From: Lichenicola sp964658455 | GTDB taxonomy: Bacteria; Pseudomonadota; Alphaproteobacteria; Acetobacterales; Acetobacteraceae | NCBI GenBank assembly: GCA_964658455.1 | Contig: CAZZZA010000001.1 | Coordinates: 1 to 64,000, forward strand | Reading direction: 5' to 3' | Length of the DNA: 64,000 nt | Shown: piece by piece, positions 16,468-24,285 of the stretch | How the letters are laid out: each line of letters opens with the position of its first letter | Numbering within the stretch: the stretch's first letter is position 1 | Program-made: the position numbers and the translations under genes | The notes under the pieces: model-generated | Seen by the model: the letters and a program-made list of their open reading frames with translations, nothing else | What the model was told of the DNA's origin: nothing | Databases searched by the model: none

Positions 16468-17253
16468 CTAGCCGCCCAGCACCAGCGCCGCGCCGTCCTG
16501 CAGCACCGCCTGCGCGGCGGCGGTGAAACGGCCGTCCTGCTCGTGCAGGATCAGCCCAGGCAGCACGACCGAATCGCCACGGCCGCCGAGCCGGGCCTGC
16601 AGCAGCAGCAGACGCGCCGCCCGGCCGGCTTTCGGCCAGAACGGCATCAGCCGCACGCTGCCGAACCCCTGTTCCAGCAGCGCCGCGCTGCCCTGGGCGT
16701 GCAGGGCCGCCGGCAGCGCCAGCGTCACCGTGCCCTCGGCCCGCAGGCAGCGCGCGAACGCGGCCAGCCAGTCGTAAAGCACCGTGTCCGTGCCGCGCCG
16801 GGCCAGGTCGCGCCTGGGCTCGGGCGAGCGGCTGGCGGTGCGGCGATGCCAGGGCGGATTGGCGAACCCGTGGTCGAACCGCGTCGCCTGGGTGGTCGCC
16901 GCGAAGATCTCGATCCGCTCCGCGCGCACCGGCCAGTCCAGCCGGTTGGCGGCCAGGTTGTGGCGCGCCAGCGCCGCCATGTCCGGATCCTGCTCCACCC
17001 CGGTCGCCTGCAGCCCGGAGACGCGCTGCCCGAGGCAGAGCAGGCCGGCGCCGGCGCCGCAGCCGGCCTCGATCACCCGGTCGCCCGGGCCGGCCGGAAC
17101 CGCGGCGGCCATCAGCACCGGTTCGAGCCCGGTGCGGTGGAAATCGCGATACTGACGGTAGGCGACGCGGCCGCCGAGCAGGCTGCCATCGGTGGTCGGG
17201 TGGCCGCCGGGCGCGGCTGCCGCATCCTTGACCCACCGCATCGCGCCGCTCAT
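16468..17253 (-). CDS. TrmN6-like class I methyltransferase (tRNA1(Val) A37 type)
   Basis: A 261-residue SAM-dependent methyltransferase of the 'MTS' type. The SAM-binding motif is 'VIEAGCGAGAGLLCLG' at about residue 60, followed by 'GVEQDPDMAALARHN'. The amino-methyltransferase motif NPPW ('GFANPPWHRR') at about residue 130 indicates N6-adenine or similar exocyclic-amine chemistry. The N-terminus 'GSLLGGRVAYRQ' is typical of alphaproteobacterial proteins annotated as tRNA1(Val) adenine-37 N6 methyltransferase. Trp replaces the more common Tyr/Phe of NPP(Y/F), which is tolerated in the family. It is divergent from ispB with only 36 bases between starts, so the promoters overlap. Confidence 0.75.
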   Translation of the reverse strand: MSGAMRWVKDAAAAPGGHPTTDGSLLGGRVAYRQYRDFHRTGLEPVLMAAAVPAGPGDRVIEAGCGAGAGLLCLGQRVSGLQATGVEQDPDMAALARHNLAANRLDWPVRAERIEIFAATTQATRFDHGFANPPWHRRTASRSPEPRRDLARRGTDTVLYDWLAAFARCLRAEGTVTLALPAALHAQGSAALLEQGFGSVRLMPFWPKAGRAARLLLLQARLGGRGDSVVLPGLILHEQDGRFTAAAQAVLQDGAALVLGG

Positions 17254-17289
17254 ATCTGCCTCGCCGTTCCTGGACCGTGGAGCATTCGC

Positions 17290-18351
17290 TTGGGCCTTGC
17301 CGTCAGTCTCGACGCGAACCTGCCGGAAAAGCCCGAAACGACAAAACGTGCCGGCGGCGAGGCGGCGTTGCGGGCGCTGTCGGACCTGCTCGCCGACGAC
17401 ATGCAGGCCTGCAACCGGTCGATCGTCGCCAGGATGGACAGTCCGGTGGCGCTGATCCCGCAGCTGGCGGCGCATCTGGTGGCGGCCGGCGGCAAGCGCC
17501 TGCGCCCGCTGCTGACGCTGGCGGCGGCGCGGATGTGCGGCTACGCGCCGCAGCCGGGCGAGACGCCGCGCCACGTCAATCTGGCCGCCTGCGTCGAGTT
17601 CATCCATACCGCGACGCTGCTGCACGACGACGTGGTCGACGAGAGCGCGCTGCGCCGCGGCCTGGCCAGCGCCAACGCGGTGTTCGGCAACAAGGCCTCG
17701 GTGCTGGTCGGCGACTTCCTGTTCGCCCGCTCGTTCCAGCTGATGACCGAGGACGGCTCGCTCGAGGTGATGGCGATCCTGTCGAAGGCGGCCGCCACCA
17801 TCGCCGAGGGCGAGGTGCTGCAGATGGCGACGCAGAACGATCTGTCGACCTCGATGGAGAAGTATCTGGAGGTGATCCACGGCAAGACCGCGGCCCTGTT
17901 CGCCGCCGCCTGCCGGGTCGGCGCGGTGGTGGCCGGGCGCGCCGCGCACGAGGCGGACGCGCTCGACACCTATGGCACCAACCTCGGCATGGCGTTCCAG
18001 CTGGTCGACGACTCGCTCGACTACGCGGCCGACCAGCGCCTGCTCGGCAAGACCGTCGGCGACGATTTCCGCGAGGGCAAGATCACGCTGCCGGTGCTCG
18101 CCGCCTACCATGCCGGGTCGGACGAGGACCGCGGCTTCTGGCGGCGGGTGATCGAGGACAGCGCCCAGGAGCCGGAGGATCTCGACCACGCTCTGGCGCT
18201 GATCGCCAGGACCGGCGCGATCAAGACGACGCTGAATCATGCCGCTGCCTATGCCGACCGGGCCTGCGCGGCGCTCTCGGTTTTCCCCGAGAGCGAGGTG
18301 CGGCACCTGCTGTCGGAAGTGGCCGCCTACACCGTCAGCCGGGGCTGCTGA
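17290..18351 (+). CDS. ispB: trans-polyprenyl (octaprenyl-type) diphosphate synthase
   Basis: A 353-residue long-chain polyprenyl diphosphate synthase that supplies the ubiquinone side chain. The two Asp-rich motifs are 'LLHDDVVDES' (first, about residue 110) and 'QLVDDSLDYAAD' (second, about 240). 'GGKRLRPLLTL' near residue 65 is the substrate-binding Arg motif, and 'VGDFLFARSFQLM' follows the first motif. The start was placed at the TTG at 17290 because GGAG sits seven bases before it; no ATG is available until inside the conserved part. Chain length (C40 versus C50) cannot be read with certainty. Many alphaproteobacteria make Q-10, so decaprenyl is possible. Confidence 0.9.
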   Translation: MGLAVSLDANLPEKPETTKRAGGEAALRALSDLLADDMQACNRSIVARMDSPVALIPQLAAHLVAAGGKRLRPLLTLAAARMCGYAPQPGETPRHVNLAACVEFIHTATLLHDDVVDESALRRGLASANAVFGNKASVLVGDFLFARSFQLMTEDGSLEVMAILSKAAATIAEGEVLQMATQNDLSTSMEKYLEVIHGKTAALFAAACRVGAVVAGRAAHEADALDTYGTNLGMAFQLVDDSLDYAADQRLLGKTVGDDFREGKITLPVLAAYHAGSDEDRGFWRRVIEDSAQEPEDLDHALALIARTGAIKTTLNHAAAYADRACAALSVFPESEVRHLLSEVAAYTVSRGC

Positions 18352-18365
18352 GACCGGTCCGCCGG

Positions 18366-19928
18366 TCAGAAGGCCGGCGGCATGCCCGCCGTCAGCGCGA
18401 GGCCGAACAGTTCGACCTGGTCGAGATGCAGGAAGGTCGAACCGTCGAGGGTGATGCGGACGAACCTGGCCTCGAACGGGATGTCGCGCCACCAGCGCCA
18501 GGGGCGCGGCGCCGCGCCGCCGCCGAAATCCTCCGCCGCGTCGCGCCGCGCCAGTATGGTCCAGGCGGCGCCGTCGGGCGAGCAGGACAACACCAGGTGG
18601 CGCTCCCGTTCCAGCGCCACGTCGTTGCGGTTGAAAACCCGGATCTCGTTGATCAGGCAGCTCTGGCCGAGATCGACCTGCCACCAGGGGGTGATCTCCG
18701 GCGCCGAGTGGATCTGGTAGCAGCCGGTCAGCCGGCCGCTCACCGCGCCCGCGGCCTCCTGCGCGGTGCTGGCGGCGGCGGCCCAGGCCGGATCGACCGA
18801 ACTCATCTCCGCCGACCGGCCGCGCGACAGGTTGCCGCCGAACGGCTCGTCCAGGAACAAATGCGGCGACACCGTCTCGCGCATGTCGCGCATCTGCATG
18901 CGCTCGGCCGCACCGGCGAGATACGACAGCGCCGCCAGCGTCGAGGCCGAGGCGGCGATCGGATCGGCCAGCCGGGTGGCGGACGCGAAGCCCGCGACCG
19001 GGCCGCTCTCGACCAGCGCGCCGCCGGCATTGAGATAGAGCGCCTGGTGGCCGCAGATCGCGTCGATCAGCACCTGGTTCGAGGGCGCCAGCGCGCCGGG
19101 GCTCAGCGTCAGCAGCTTCCTGTCGCGCACGAACAGCGCCCCGTGCAGCGCCGAGCCCTCGAACCCGGCGACGATCGCATGGCGCCGCCACAGCGCGATC
19201 TGTTCGGCGAGGCTCAGGGTTTCCGGGCTGACCACCACCACGCCGGCATCGGCCAGCCGGTCGGCCAGCGCGGCCTCGTTCTCGATGGTCCTGACCCCCG
19301 AGGTCAGGGCGCGCTTGCTCAGGAACAGCGGCTGGCCGGACCGCTCGCCAGGGTCCGGGCCGGCGATCCGCTCCGCCAGCCGCAGGCAGAACGACGCCAT
19401 CTGCGGATGCGCGGCGCTGTTCTCGACGAACAGTGCCTCCGGCACCGCGATGCGGGGGATGATGTCGTGCTCGGCCACCTCGACGAACCGGCTCTCGTCG
19501 AGCCCCAGCGCGTCCAGCACGCAGGCCACGAACGGCAGGCGCAGCTTGCGCGACAGGTCCCCAGGGCCGACCGCGACGATGCGCGGCGTGCCAGGGTGAT
19601 CCGGCACCGACCAGAGCCGCGACAGGGTGCTGATCAGGAAATGGCCGAAATGCTCGTGCAGATGGCCGATCCAGATGTAGTCGTCATCGGGGAGCCGGCG
19701 TCCGGCCCGGATGTTGCGGTCGGTGGTGGTCTCGGCGCCGATCGTGGTCAGGCCGCGCCGGCCGCTCTGGATGCCCTCGCGGGTGAAGGCGGAATCCGTG
19801 ACCAGCAGCCGCCTGGTGTCGTAGAGCGCCCAGCCGATCACCATCGCGTCGTGGGCGATCCCGGTGCGCGGCGGCGAGCGGGCGATCTCGAAGCCGCCGA
19901 AGCTCGCACGGGCGCGGGTGAACGCCAT
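18366..19928 (-). CDS. GT61-like glycosyltransferase fused to discoidin (F5/8C) domain
   Basis: A 520-residue protein with two parts. Residues about 70-320 look like the GT61/DUF563 capsule-type glycosyltransferase: 'WIGHLHEHFGHFLISTLSRL' near 87, 'PLFLSKRALTSG' near 200, and 'FEGSALHGALFV' near 260. Residues about 385-515 read as an F5/8 type C (discoidin) carbohydrate-binding fold: 'WWQVDLGQSCLINEIRVFNR' followed by 'LVLSCSPDGAAWTIL' and 'FVRITLDGSTFLHLDQVELFG'. There is no signal peptide, so it probably acts in the cytoplasm on surface polysaccharide or glycoprotein synthesis. It is joined to murI by a TGATG overlap and so co-translated with pyrE and murI. The acceptor is unknown. Confidence 0.75.
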   Translation of the reverse strand: MAFTRARASFGGFEIARSPPRTGIAHDAMVIGWALYDTRRLLVTDSAFTREGIQSGRRGLTTIGAETTTDRNIRAGRRLPDDDYIWIGHLHEHFGHFLISTLSRLWSVPDHPGTPRIVAVGPGDLSRKLRLPFVACVLDALGLDESRFVEVAEHDIIPRIAVPEALFVENSAAHPQMASFCLRLAERIAGPDPGERSGQPLFLSKRALTSGVRTIENEAALADRLADAGVVVVSPETLSLAEQIALWRRHAIVAGFEGSALHGALFVRDRKLLTLSPGALAPSNQVLIDAICGHQALYLNAGGALVESGPVAGFASATRLADPIAASASTLAALSYLAGAAERMQMRDMRETVSPHLFLDEPFGGNLSRGRSAEMSSVDPAWAAAASTAQEAAGAVSGRLTGCYQIHSAPEITPWWQVDLGQSCLINEIRVFNRNDVALERERHLVLSCSPDGAAWTILARRDAAEDFGGGAAPRPWRWWRDIPFEARFVRITLDGSTFLHLDQVELFGLALTAGMPPAF

Positions 19929-20764
19929 CAGCCCGCTCGCGTGTCACAGAGCCCGGCCACCATCTCGAACCGGGTCAGCCCGTCGAAGCCGTAGGCGCCC
20001 AGGTTCTGGACCAGCCGCGCCTCGTCGGCGGGACGGGCGGTGAACCAGGCGCGGCCGGGATCACGGCGCGCGGCCGGCGTGTGCCCCGGCTGGCGCTCCA
20101 GGACCGCCAGGGTCTGCCGGGCCACCGCCGCCGCCGGGTCGAGCCAGGCGATGCCGGGCCGGGAGAGTGCCGCCAGCCTGTCGCGCAGGATGCTGTAGTG
20201 GGTGCAGCCGATGCCGACCGCGTCGATCATGGCGCCGCCTGGCTGGCCGAACAGCCCGTCCAGTTCGCGCACCACCGCCTTCTCGTCGATCGGGCGGCCG
20301 CGGAACGCGGTCTCGGCGATGTCGGCCAGGCCGCGCGCGCCATGCGCGATCAGCGTGCAGTCGGGCGCGAACCTGGCCTGCAGGTCGCGCAGATAGGGCC
20401 GGCGCACCGTGGCGGAGGTGGCCAGCAGGCCGATCGTGCGGGTGGCGCTGAGGCTGGCCGCCCACTTGATCGGCGGCACGCAGCCGACGAACGGCGTCGC
20501 GAACCGGGCTCGCATCGCCTGCAGCGCCACGGTGCTGGCGGTGTTGCAGGCGATCACCACCAGCTCCGGCGCAAGCCTGGCGATCGCGTGCTCCAGGAGC
20601 GCGCCGAGCCGCTCCACCAGGGCCGCCTCGCTCAGCTCGCCGTACGGATAGACCGCGTTGTCGGCGAGGTAGTCGATCACGAGCCCGGGCGCGGCCTGGC
20701 GCAGGGCCGCGACCACCGAGAGGCCGCCGATCCCGGAATCGACGGCCAGGACGCGACGGTTCAC
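19928..20764 (-). CDS. murI: glutamate racemase
   Basis: A 278-residue glutamate racemase, making D-glutamate for peptidoglycan. Both catalytic cysteines are present in their usual motifs: 'VVIACNTASTVA' (about residue 75) and 'GIGCTHYSILRD' (about 185). The N-terminus 'VLAVDSGIGGLSV' carries the conserved Asp-Ser, and 'DNAVYPYGELSE' near 37 is typical. The start is GTG at 20764, which overlaps the pyrE stop as GTGA; the stop overlaps the downstream GT61 start as TGATG. This tight chain indicates one mRNA with translational coupling. The protein is of normal family length. Confidence 0.93.
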   Translation of the reverse strand: MNRRVLAVDSGIGGLSVVAALRQAAPGLVIDYLADNAVYPYGELSEAALVERLGALLEHAIARLAPELVVIACNTASTVALQAMRARFATPFVGCVPPIKWAASLSATRTIGLLATSATVRRPYLRDLQARFAPDCTLIAHGARGLADIAETAFRGRPIDEKAVVRELDGLFGQPGGAMIDAVGIGCTHYSILRDRLAALSRPGIAWLDPAAAVARQTLAVLERQPGHTPAARRDPGRAWFTARPADEARLVQNLGAYGFDGLTRFEMVAGLCDTRAG

Positions 20765-21537
20765 GACGGCTTGGGCGGAGCCTGCCTGCCTGGCGCCGCG
20801 GTCTGGCCGGTCTTGGCGGCTAGCGCCTCCTCGGCGCTGGCGACCCCGCCATGCTTCGCCGACCAGGCGCAGGGGTCCTCGAGGAAGCGGCGCACCTCGG
20901 CGGCGGCGGATTCGGAGAAGTAGGGCCGCTCGGCGCAGGCCTCGAGCACGTCCCACCAGGTGCAGAGCGCGTGCAGCGACACGCCCATGTCCGACAGGGT
21001 GCGGTGCGCGCCGGGGAACACGCCGTAGAAGAACACCACGAAGGTGTGATCGACCAGCGCGCCGGCGTCGCGCAGCGACTTGGCGAACACGATCTTGGAG
21101 GCGCCGTCGGTGGTCAGGTCCTCGACCAGCAGGGTGCGCTTGCCCTCCGGCACGTCGCCCTCGATCAGCGCGTTGCGGCCGAACCCTTTCGGCTTCTTGC
21201 GCACATAGGCCATCGGCGCCGCCATGCGGTCGGCGATCCAGGCCGCGAACGGGATGCCGGCGGTCTCGCCGCCGGCGATCACGTCGATGCTCTCGTAGCC
21301 GATGTGGCGGCCGATCTTCTCGACCGCCAGGTCGATGATCTTGGCCCGCGCGCGCGGGAAGAAGATGATCCGGCGGCAGTCGATATAGACCGGCGACTTC
21401 CAGCCGGAGGTGAGGGTGTAGGGCTCCTCGGGCCGGAAATTGACCGCCTTGATCTCGAGCAGCAGCCGCGCCGTGGTCAGGGCCGCGTCGCGGTCCCAGT
21501 CGGTCGGCGCGTGGCGGACCCGCGTTTCTGCGCTCAT
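20761..21537 (-). CDS. pyrE: orotate phosphoribosyltransferase
   Basis: A 258-residue PyrE, which converts orotate and PRPP to OMP in pyrimidine synthesis. The PRPP-binding segment is 'TLLVEDLTTDGASKIVFA' at about residue 128, with the acidic pair ED. The 'TLTSGWKSPVYIDCRRI' stretch near 50 is the orotate/PRPP loop region and 'YVRKKPKGFGRN' near 105 carries the mobile-loop basic residues. The variant EDLTTDG is seen in alphaproteobacterial forms. It is the first gene of the pyrE-murI-GT61 unit. An in-frame ATG at 21555 would add six residues; the ATG at 21537, with GGAGG about ten bases upstream, was preferred. The C-terminal 30 residues are low-complexity. Confidence 0.92.
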   Translation of the reverse strand: MSAETRVRHAPTDWDRDAALTTARLLLEIKAVNFRPEEPYTLTSGWKSPVYIDCRRIIFFPRARAKIIDLAVEKIGRHIGYESIDVIAGGETAGIPFAAWIADRMAAPMAYVRKKPKGFGRNALIEGDVPEGKRTLLVEDLTTDGASKIVFAKSLRDAGALVDHTFVVFFYGVFPGAHRTLSDMGVSLHALCTWWDVLEACAERPYFSESAAAEVRRFLEDPCAWSAKHGGVASAEEALAAKTGQTAAPGRQAPPKPS

Positions 21538-21717
21538 GGACCTCAGTTCCTCCATCCGACCTACCCTCCCACCACTATCCAAGCTGCCACGGAAAATCCA
21601 TGGCCGGCGCACCGGCGGACAGAAACCTTGAACCGGAGCGGCCCGCGCGTGCATAAGAGAGGGGATACGGGTTGCGAACGACTTGCAACGCGCCGCACGC
21701 GCATAAGGAATGCCGCC

Positions 21718-21957
21718 TTGAGCGAGAAGTCGCCTGCCATCACACGCAACTGCGAGCGGGCCGTGGTCACCGCCTATCGCGAGCTGCGGGCCTGCGGGAC
21801 CCTCGACATGCAGGCGTTTCATGCCTGCACGACGCTGTATCGAATCCACCATCCCGAAGCCTCGATCAGCGAGGCGCGCTGCCTGGTGTCGGAATGGATC
21901 GACCATCATGTGGTGCGCCAGGCCGAGGGCGAGACGCCGGGCTGCGACTGCGACTGA
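21718..21957 (+). CDS. small uncharacterised protein with CDCD end (79 aa)
   Basis: A 79-residue open frame starting at TTG 21718, with AAGGA eight bases upstream. The sequence reads as a compact helical domain ('TRNCERAVVTAYRELRAC', 'MQAFHACTTLYRIHHPEA', 'EARCLVSEWIDHHVVR') with five or more cysteines and several histidines and ends CDCD. The Cys/His content could bind a metal, but no known zinc-ribbon spacing is evident. Codon usage fits the genome, which supports a real gene. It stands alone, divergent from pyrE across 180 bases. I do not recognise it. Confidence 0.55.
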   Translation: MSEKSPAITRNCERAVVTAYRELRACGTLDMQAFHACTTLYRIHHPEASISEARCLVSEWIDHHVVRQAEGETPGCDCD

Positions 21958-21970
21958 CGCGCCCGTCGGA

Positions 21971-21990
21971 TTAACGATACGAATTGTTAA
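21971..21990. promoter_or_regulatory. AT-rich inverted repeat upstream of the second S53 protease
   Basis: TTAACGAT-ACGA-ATTGTTAA is an eight-base inverted repeat with one mismatch, in a 237-base gene-free stretch between the small gene ending at 21957 and the protease start at 22195. It stands out against the high-GC surroundings. It may be a regulator site for the protease gene; I see no T-tract to support a terminator. The rest of the gap shows nothing else I can name. Confidence 0.3.
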
Positions 21991-22194
21991 TTTCCGGTTG
22001 CATTTCCAGGATCGCGCCAGCACAGTCAAATCGACATCGCAACGATGGCCGGCAGCGCGACGCAACGGGTTTTCGCAGTAGGTGAGCATGCCGCCGGAGC
22101 CTCGGCCCGGCGCGCGACCGACCCCTGCCAGCCTGGTGTCGTCCGGCCTTCGGTTTGCGCCGGTCGCAACCCCTTGGCTGGAAGCATTCTCCCC

Positions 22195-24228
22195 ATGACA
22201 CGATCGACACCGCCTCGCCTGACCCGGCTGCTGTCGGGTGCGGCATTCCTGCTCGCCGGCGCGACGCAGCTGCCGGCGATGGCCAGCACCCTGCCGGGCC
22301 ATTTCGCCGGCGCCCAGGATCTCGGCGCCGTCGCCGCCGGCAAGGCCATGACCGTCACCGTGCATTTGCCGATGGCGGACAAGGCCGGGTTCGAGAAGGC
22401 GCTGCTCGCCCGCTACACGCCGGGCAACCCGCTGTTCCGGCAGTGGATGAGCAAGGCCGAACTCGCCGCCTACGGCCCCAGGGCGGCCGACCTCGCCGCG
22501 GTGCGCAAGGCGCTGACCGGCTTCGGGCTGCAGATCGGCCGCAGCAACGCCAGCGGCACCAGCATCACCGTGACCGGTGACGTCTCGGCGCTGCATCGCG
22601 CGTTCGGCACCCAGATCCACGCCATGCTGCGCGACGGCGCCACCACCCTGGCCAACACCGCCGCCGTGCAGCCGCAGGGCGCGCTGCTGGGCCGCATCGA
22701 GGGCATCAGCGGCCTGTCCGGCGGCACGATGCACACCATGCACGTGTCGCCGACCGACGCCTCCGGCAAGCCGTTCGCCGGCATCCCGGTGGCCGAGGCC
22801 AACGCCAGCCAGACCTCGCCGCTGGCCGGGTTCAGCAACAAATGCTTCGACAGCGGCTCGGTGACGCTGGCCAGCTCCACCACCCAGGCGACCTATACCG
22901 GCAACACCTACGCCTTCAACGGGCTGGTCTGCGCCTACACCCCGCAGCAGATCGCCGCCCATTACGGGATCGACCAGGCCTACAAGTACGGCGTGGACGG
23001 CACCGGCCAGACCATCGTCATCGTCGATGCGTACGGCTCGCCGACCGCGATGGCCGACGCCAACACCTTCTTCGCCGCTGTCGGCATCAAGCCCTTCGAC
23101 AGCAGCAACTTCTCGATCATCACCCCGGCCGGCGCCCCGGCCAAGGCCGATTACGGCTGGGCCGGCGAGACCGCGCTCGACATCGAGCTGGCGCACGCGA
23201 TCGCGCCCGGCGCCAAGATCGTGCTGGCGGTGGCGCCCGACAATTACGACACCTCGCTGCAGGCGGTGGTGCAGTACGTGATCGACAACCATGTCGGCAA
23301 CGTCGTCTCCAACAGCTACGGCGAGGGCGAGACGCAGTCGGACAGCGCGACCATCAACGCCTGGGACCAGCTCGGCAAGGAAGCCTCGGCGGTCGGCATC
23401 ACGCTGAACTTCTCCACCGGCGACAGCGGCGACTACAGCGCCTCGCTCGGCTACAAGGACGTGTCCTCGCCCAGCGATTCGCCTTGGGTGACCGCGGTCG
23501 GCGGCACCTCGATCGACGTGCCGAGCCGGAACGGGCCGGTCGAGACCGGCTGGGGCAACTACCGCGCGGTGCTCGGCACCACCACGGCGCCGAACCCGAC
23601 CCCGGTGCAGCAGGGCTTCTATGCCGGCGGCGGCGGCGGCGCCAGCGCGTTCCTGGCCAAGCCGGCCTGGCAGTCGGACCTGCCGGGCACCGGCCGCATG
23701 CAGCCCGATCTCGGCCTGATCGCCGATCCCTATACCGGCGCCATCATCGTCGAGCCGGTCAGCGCCACCAGCCCGTCGGTGTTCACCAGCATCGGCGGCA
23801 CCAGCCTGGCGGCCCCGGTGTTCTCGGCGATGTGGGCGCTGGTCAACCAGGCCGCCGGCTACGACAAGAACACCAACACGTTCCGGCCCGGCGCGTCGTT
23901 CGGTCTGCCGGCGCCGCTCTATGCCGCCTACGGCAACGAGGCGCTCACCGACGCGGTCGGCGTCGCGGCGTCGCAGCAGCTGTCGGGCACCATCACCACC
24001 AGCGGCGGCACCACCACCATCGACGGCTTCAAGGCGCTCGGCATTCCCGCGACCGCCGGCGCGCTGACCACGCTGCGGCGTCGCGCCGACGGCAGCTACT
24101 CGGCGTTGAGCTTCAACACCGATACCTCGCTCACCACCACCACCGGCTACGACACCACTACCGGGCGCGGGGTACCGAACGGTCCCGGCACCGTCGCCCT
24201 GGCGCTCAGGCTGATCTTCGGCCAGTAG
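22195..24228 (+). CDS. S53 family (sedolisin-like) serine protease, second copy
   Basis: A 677-residue secreted pro-protease. It has a signal peptide (about 1-30, ending AMAS), a pro-domain (about 35-185) with 'YTPGNPLFRQWMSKAELAAY' typical of pro-kumamolisin, and a catalytic domain from about 245. The triad candidates are Glu325 and Asp329 in 'AGETALDIELAHA' and Ser537 in 'IGGTSLAAPVFSA'. The oxyanion region is 'VVSNSYGEGE' and 'STGDSGDYSAS' is the conserved strand-loop with the Asp. A cysteine pair lies between pro-domain and catalytic domain (about Cys217 and Cys246). The ATG at 22195 starts the signal peptide; the open frame before it is unlikely to be translated. A strong hairpin follows its stop. 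Confidence 0.92.
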   Translation: MTRSTPPRLTRLLSGAAFLLAGATQLPAMASTLPGHFAGAQDLGAVAAGKAMTVTVHLPMADKAGFEKALLARYTPGNPLFRQWMSKAELAAYGPRAADLAAVRKALTGFGLQIGRSNASGTSITVTGDVSALHRAFGTQIHAMLRDGATTLANTAAVQPQGALLGRIEGISGLSGGTMHTMHVSPTDASGKPFAGIPVAEANASQTSPLAGFSNKCFDSGSVTLASSTTQATYTGNTYAFNGLVCAYTPQQIAAHYGIDQAYKYGVDGTGQTIVIVDAYGSPTAMADANTFFAAVGIKPFDSSNFSIITPAGAPAKADYGWAGETALDIELAHAIAPGAKIVLAVAPDNYDTSLQAVVQYVIDNHVGNVVSNSYGEGETQSDSATINAWDQLGKEASAVGITLNFSTGDSGDYSASLGYKDVSSPSDSPWVTAVGGTSIDVPSRNGPVETGWGNYRAVLGTTTAPNPTPVQQGFYAGGGGGASAFLAKPAWQSDLPGTGRMQPDLGLIADPYTGAIIVEPVSATSPSVFTSIGGTSLAAPVFSAMWALVNQAAGYDKNTNTFRPGASFGLPAPLYAAYGNEALTDAVGVAASQQLSGTITTSGGTTTIDGFKALGIPATAGALTTLRRRADGSYSALSFNTDTSLTTTTGYDTTTGRGVPNGPGTVALALRLIFGQ

Positions 24229-24240
24229 CGGCACGATACT

Positions 24241-24273
24241 GGCGCGGATGCGGCACCTGTTCGCATCCGCGCC
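24241..24273. terminator. bidirectional terminator-like hairpin
   Basis: A perfect 12-base inverted repeat, GGCGCGGATGCG and CGCATCCGCGCC, with a nine-base loop, lies exactly between the convergent S53 protease and gltA stops. It lacks a clear T-tract, but the position and stem strength suit a shared terminator in a GC-rich genome. Confidence 0.7.
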
Positions 24274-24285
24274 GTCTGGGCCGGT

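Noticed and set aside
16543..17289. Long plus-strand frame leading into ispB
   Set aside because: It is the antisense shadow of the TrmN6-like methyltransferase gene; the real ispB start is the TTG with a good ribosome-binding site at 17290.
22045..22194. In-frame extension of the second S53 protease by 50 residues upstream
   Set aside because: The added sequence is not signal-like and would bury the clear signal peptide that starts at 22195.
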